Part shown: in pieces, positions 19,062 to 20,003 of the stretch
Layout: each line of letters opens with the position of its first letter
How positions within the stretch are numbered: the first letter of the stretch is position 1
Assembly (NCBI GenBank): GCA_964200185.2
Contig: CAXNAD020000424.1
Location: 1-20,003 of the forward strand
Origin: Choristocarpus tenellus KU-1152
Lineage: Eukaryota; Phaeophyceae
Reading direction: 5' to 3'
Length of the DNA: 20,003 nucleotides
Translations under genes and position numbers: made by a program
The notes under the pieces: model-generated
Database searches by the model: none
Seen by the model: the letters and a program-made list of their open reading frames with translations, nothing else
What the model was told of the DNA's origin: nothing

Positions 19062-20003
19062 TTTCCGAATCCTTCAATGGTCAGGGAAAACTCCCACACC
19101 CACACCTGCATGCTGATGTGACTCGCATGAAGGAGCTTGGGAAAGAACACAGGTGGCAGGATGTGTTACTGGTCCTTGACGAGCTCAAGGCACAAGCCAA
19201 GAAGGAGTCAACTCTTGCCCTCGATTTGTCTGCCTACAATGGCGCAATAGGGGCAATCTCCAAGAGTGGTAGGTGGCGTGAGGTGAGTGGATACAAATTT
19301 GGTATGTACAAGTAGGTAGTCATGTGGATGGGATTTATGTCTAAGGAAATGGACTCAAGCACACAGCTTCATTTGCATGTGCTATGGGGATGGCATCGTT
19401 GTTTCGACCAGTGTTTTCTTGCAATTCTTCCATTCCTTCTTTGTGGGTGAAGTTTTCTACCCGACACCATAGCACTTCAGCATCTTAGGGAGTTGGGGTT
19501 GCACTAACGTCATGTTTTTGTACATGTGAATATTATACTCTTTTCTAGCCCTCCCAATACCTTACAACCCAGAAAACGGTCGGTCAAGGTCTGCAATTTG
19601 CCCAATCACTTGTGTTCCGCAACTTCAATATGACTAGCTAGCACAACATATGGTAGCGACAGGTCATGCGATCTGATGCGCAATATTAGTGCTTGGCATG
19701 TTGCTCCCTTCCCTCTCCCACCCCCTCCATTTTTTTGTCATCATCTGTTACACTCTTCTATGATTGCAAATACACCAGGCACTGGACCTCCTCCAAGAGA
19801 TGCGTGCATCAGGCGTTAAGCCGGACGTGATCAGCTTCACGAGTGTCATTGCTGCAGCCTCCAAGGGGGGTGGGACAACGGATGTGGTGGAACAGTTGTT
19901 ACTAGAGATGGAGATAGATGGGGTTCATCCCAACTTGGTAACATTCAATGCTATAATGACTTGCTGCTGGAGGTGTGGGGACTGGAGGGGTGCACTGGGT
20001 GTG
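19062..20003 (+). CDS. Pentatricopeptide repeat (PPR) protein, 5' part, runs off the right edge
   Basis: Exons 19062-19282 and 19779-20003+, split by a 496-bp intron (donor GAG|GTGAGT at 19283, acceptor AATACACCAG ending at 19778), phase 0. The upstream acceptor is a classic pyrimidine run ending CCCCCCTCTAG at 19061 (alternative 19084). The product begins with a degenerate helical repeat (VTRMKELGKEHRWQDVLLVL). A 35-residue PPR then starts LSAYNGAIGAISKSGRWREA and closes RASGVKPD, a 36-residue one starts VISFTSVIAA and closes EIDGVHPN, and a third (LVTFNAIMTCCWRCGDWRGA) is cut by the window edge. PPR proteins bind single-stranded RNA, usually in mitochondria or plastids, to guide processing, stability or translation. 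Recognition-position residues (5th and last) are N/D in the first full repeat and T/N in the second; by the published PPR code these favour U and A. The intron falls inside a repeat. Confidence 0.9.

Overview
This is nuclear DNA from an intron-rich eukaryote. The coding parts are short exons joined by introns of roughly 0.3-1.3 kb with GT-AG borders. The recognisable proteins are eukaryotic: a YIPF6 Golgi/ER membrane protein, the tail of a MARCH6/Doa10-type ER ubiquitin ligase, and a pentatricopeptide repeat (PPR) protein. The intergenic DNA is full of short inverted-repeat elements and simple repeats. The compact, long-linker PPR style and the overall look fit a unicellular or simple alga (a stramenopile-like protist would fit), but nothing here fixes the lineage. 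There is no sign of bacterial operons, rRNA, tRNA or CRISPR.

Layout. 1-1811: end of a MARCH6/Doa10-like gene (+), with one clear exon at 344-496 and a possible five-codon last exon at 1794-1811; an inverted-repeat element sits in the intron between them. 1812-8798: no gene I can support. It holds a large inverted repeat (arms 4798-5103 and 5204-5517) and two copies of a short terminal-inverted-repeat (TIR) element (5578-5731, 6068-6230). 8799-13771: a YIPF6 gene (+) that I reconstruct as seven exons totalling exactly 750 nt. The last six exons, or at least their conserved cores, match the family, and the first is tentative. A 10-N assembly gap at 10077-10086, flanked by a 46-bp duplication, lies inside its second intron. 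13772-18234: intergenic, with two more copies of the element seen in the MARCH6-like intron, one more copy of the other element family, and microsatellites. 18235-20003: 5' part of a PPR gene (+) running off the right edge.

The three genes are on the same strand but are not a functional unit: one acts in ER protein quality control, one in ER-Golgi membrane traffic, and one probably in organelle RNA metabolism. The most unusual points are an in-frame TAA in the 26-nt exon that otherwise fits YIPF6 perfectly, and two families of short TIR elements (three copies each) whose ends both fit the pattern RRRGTAYC.
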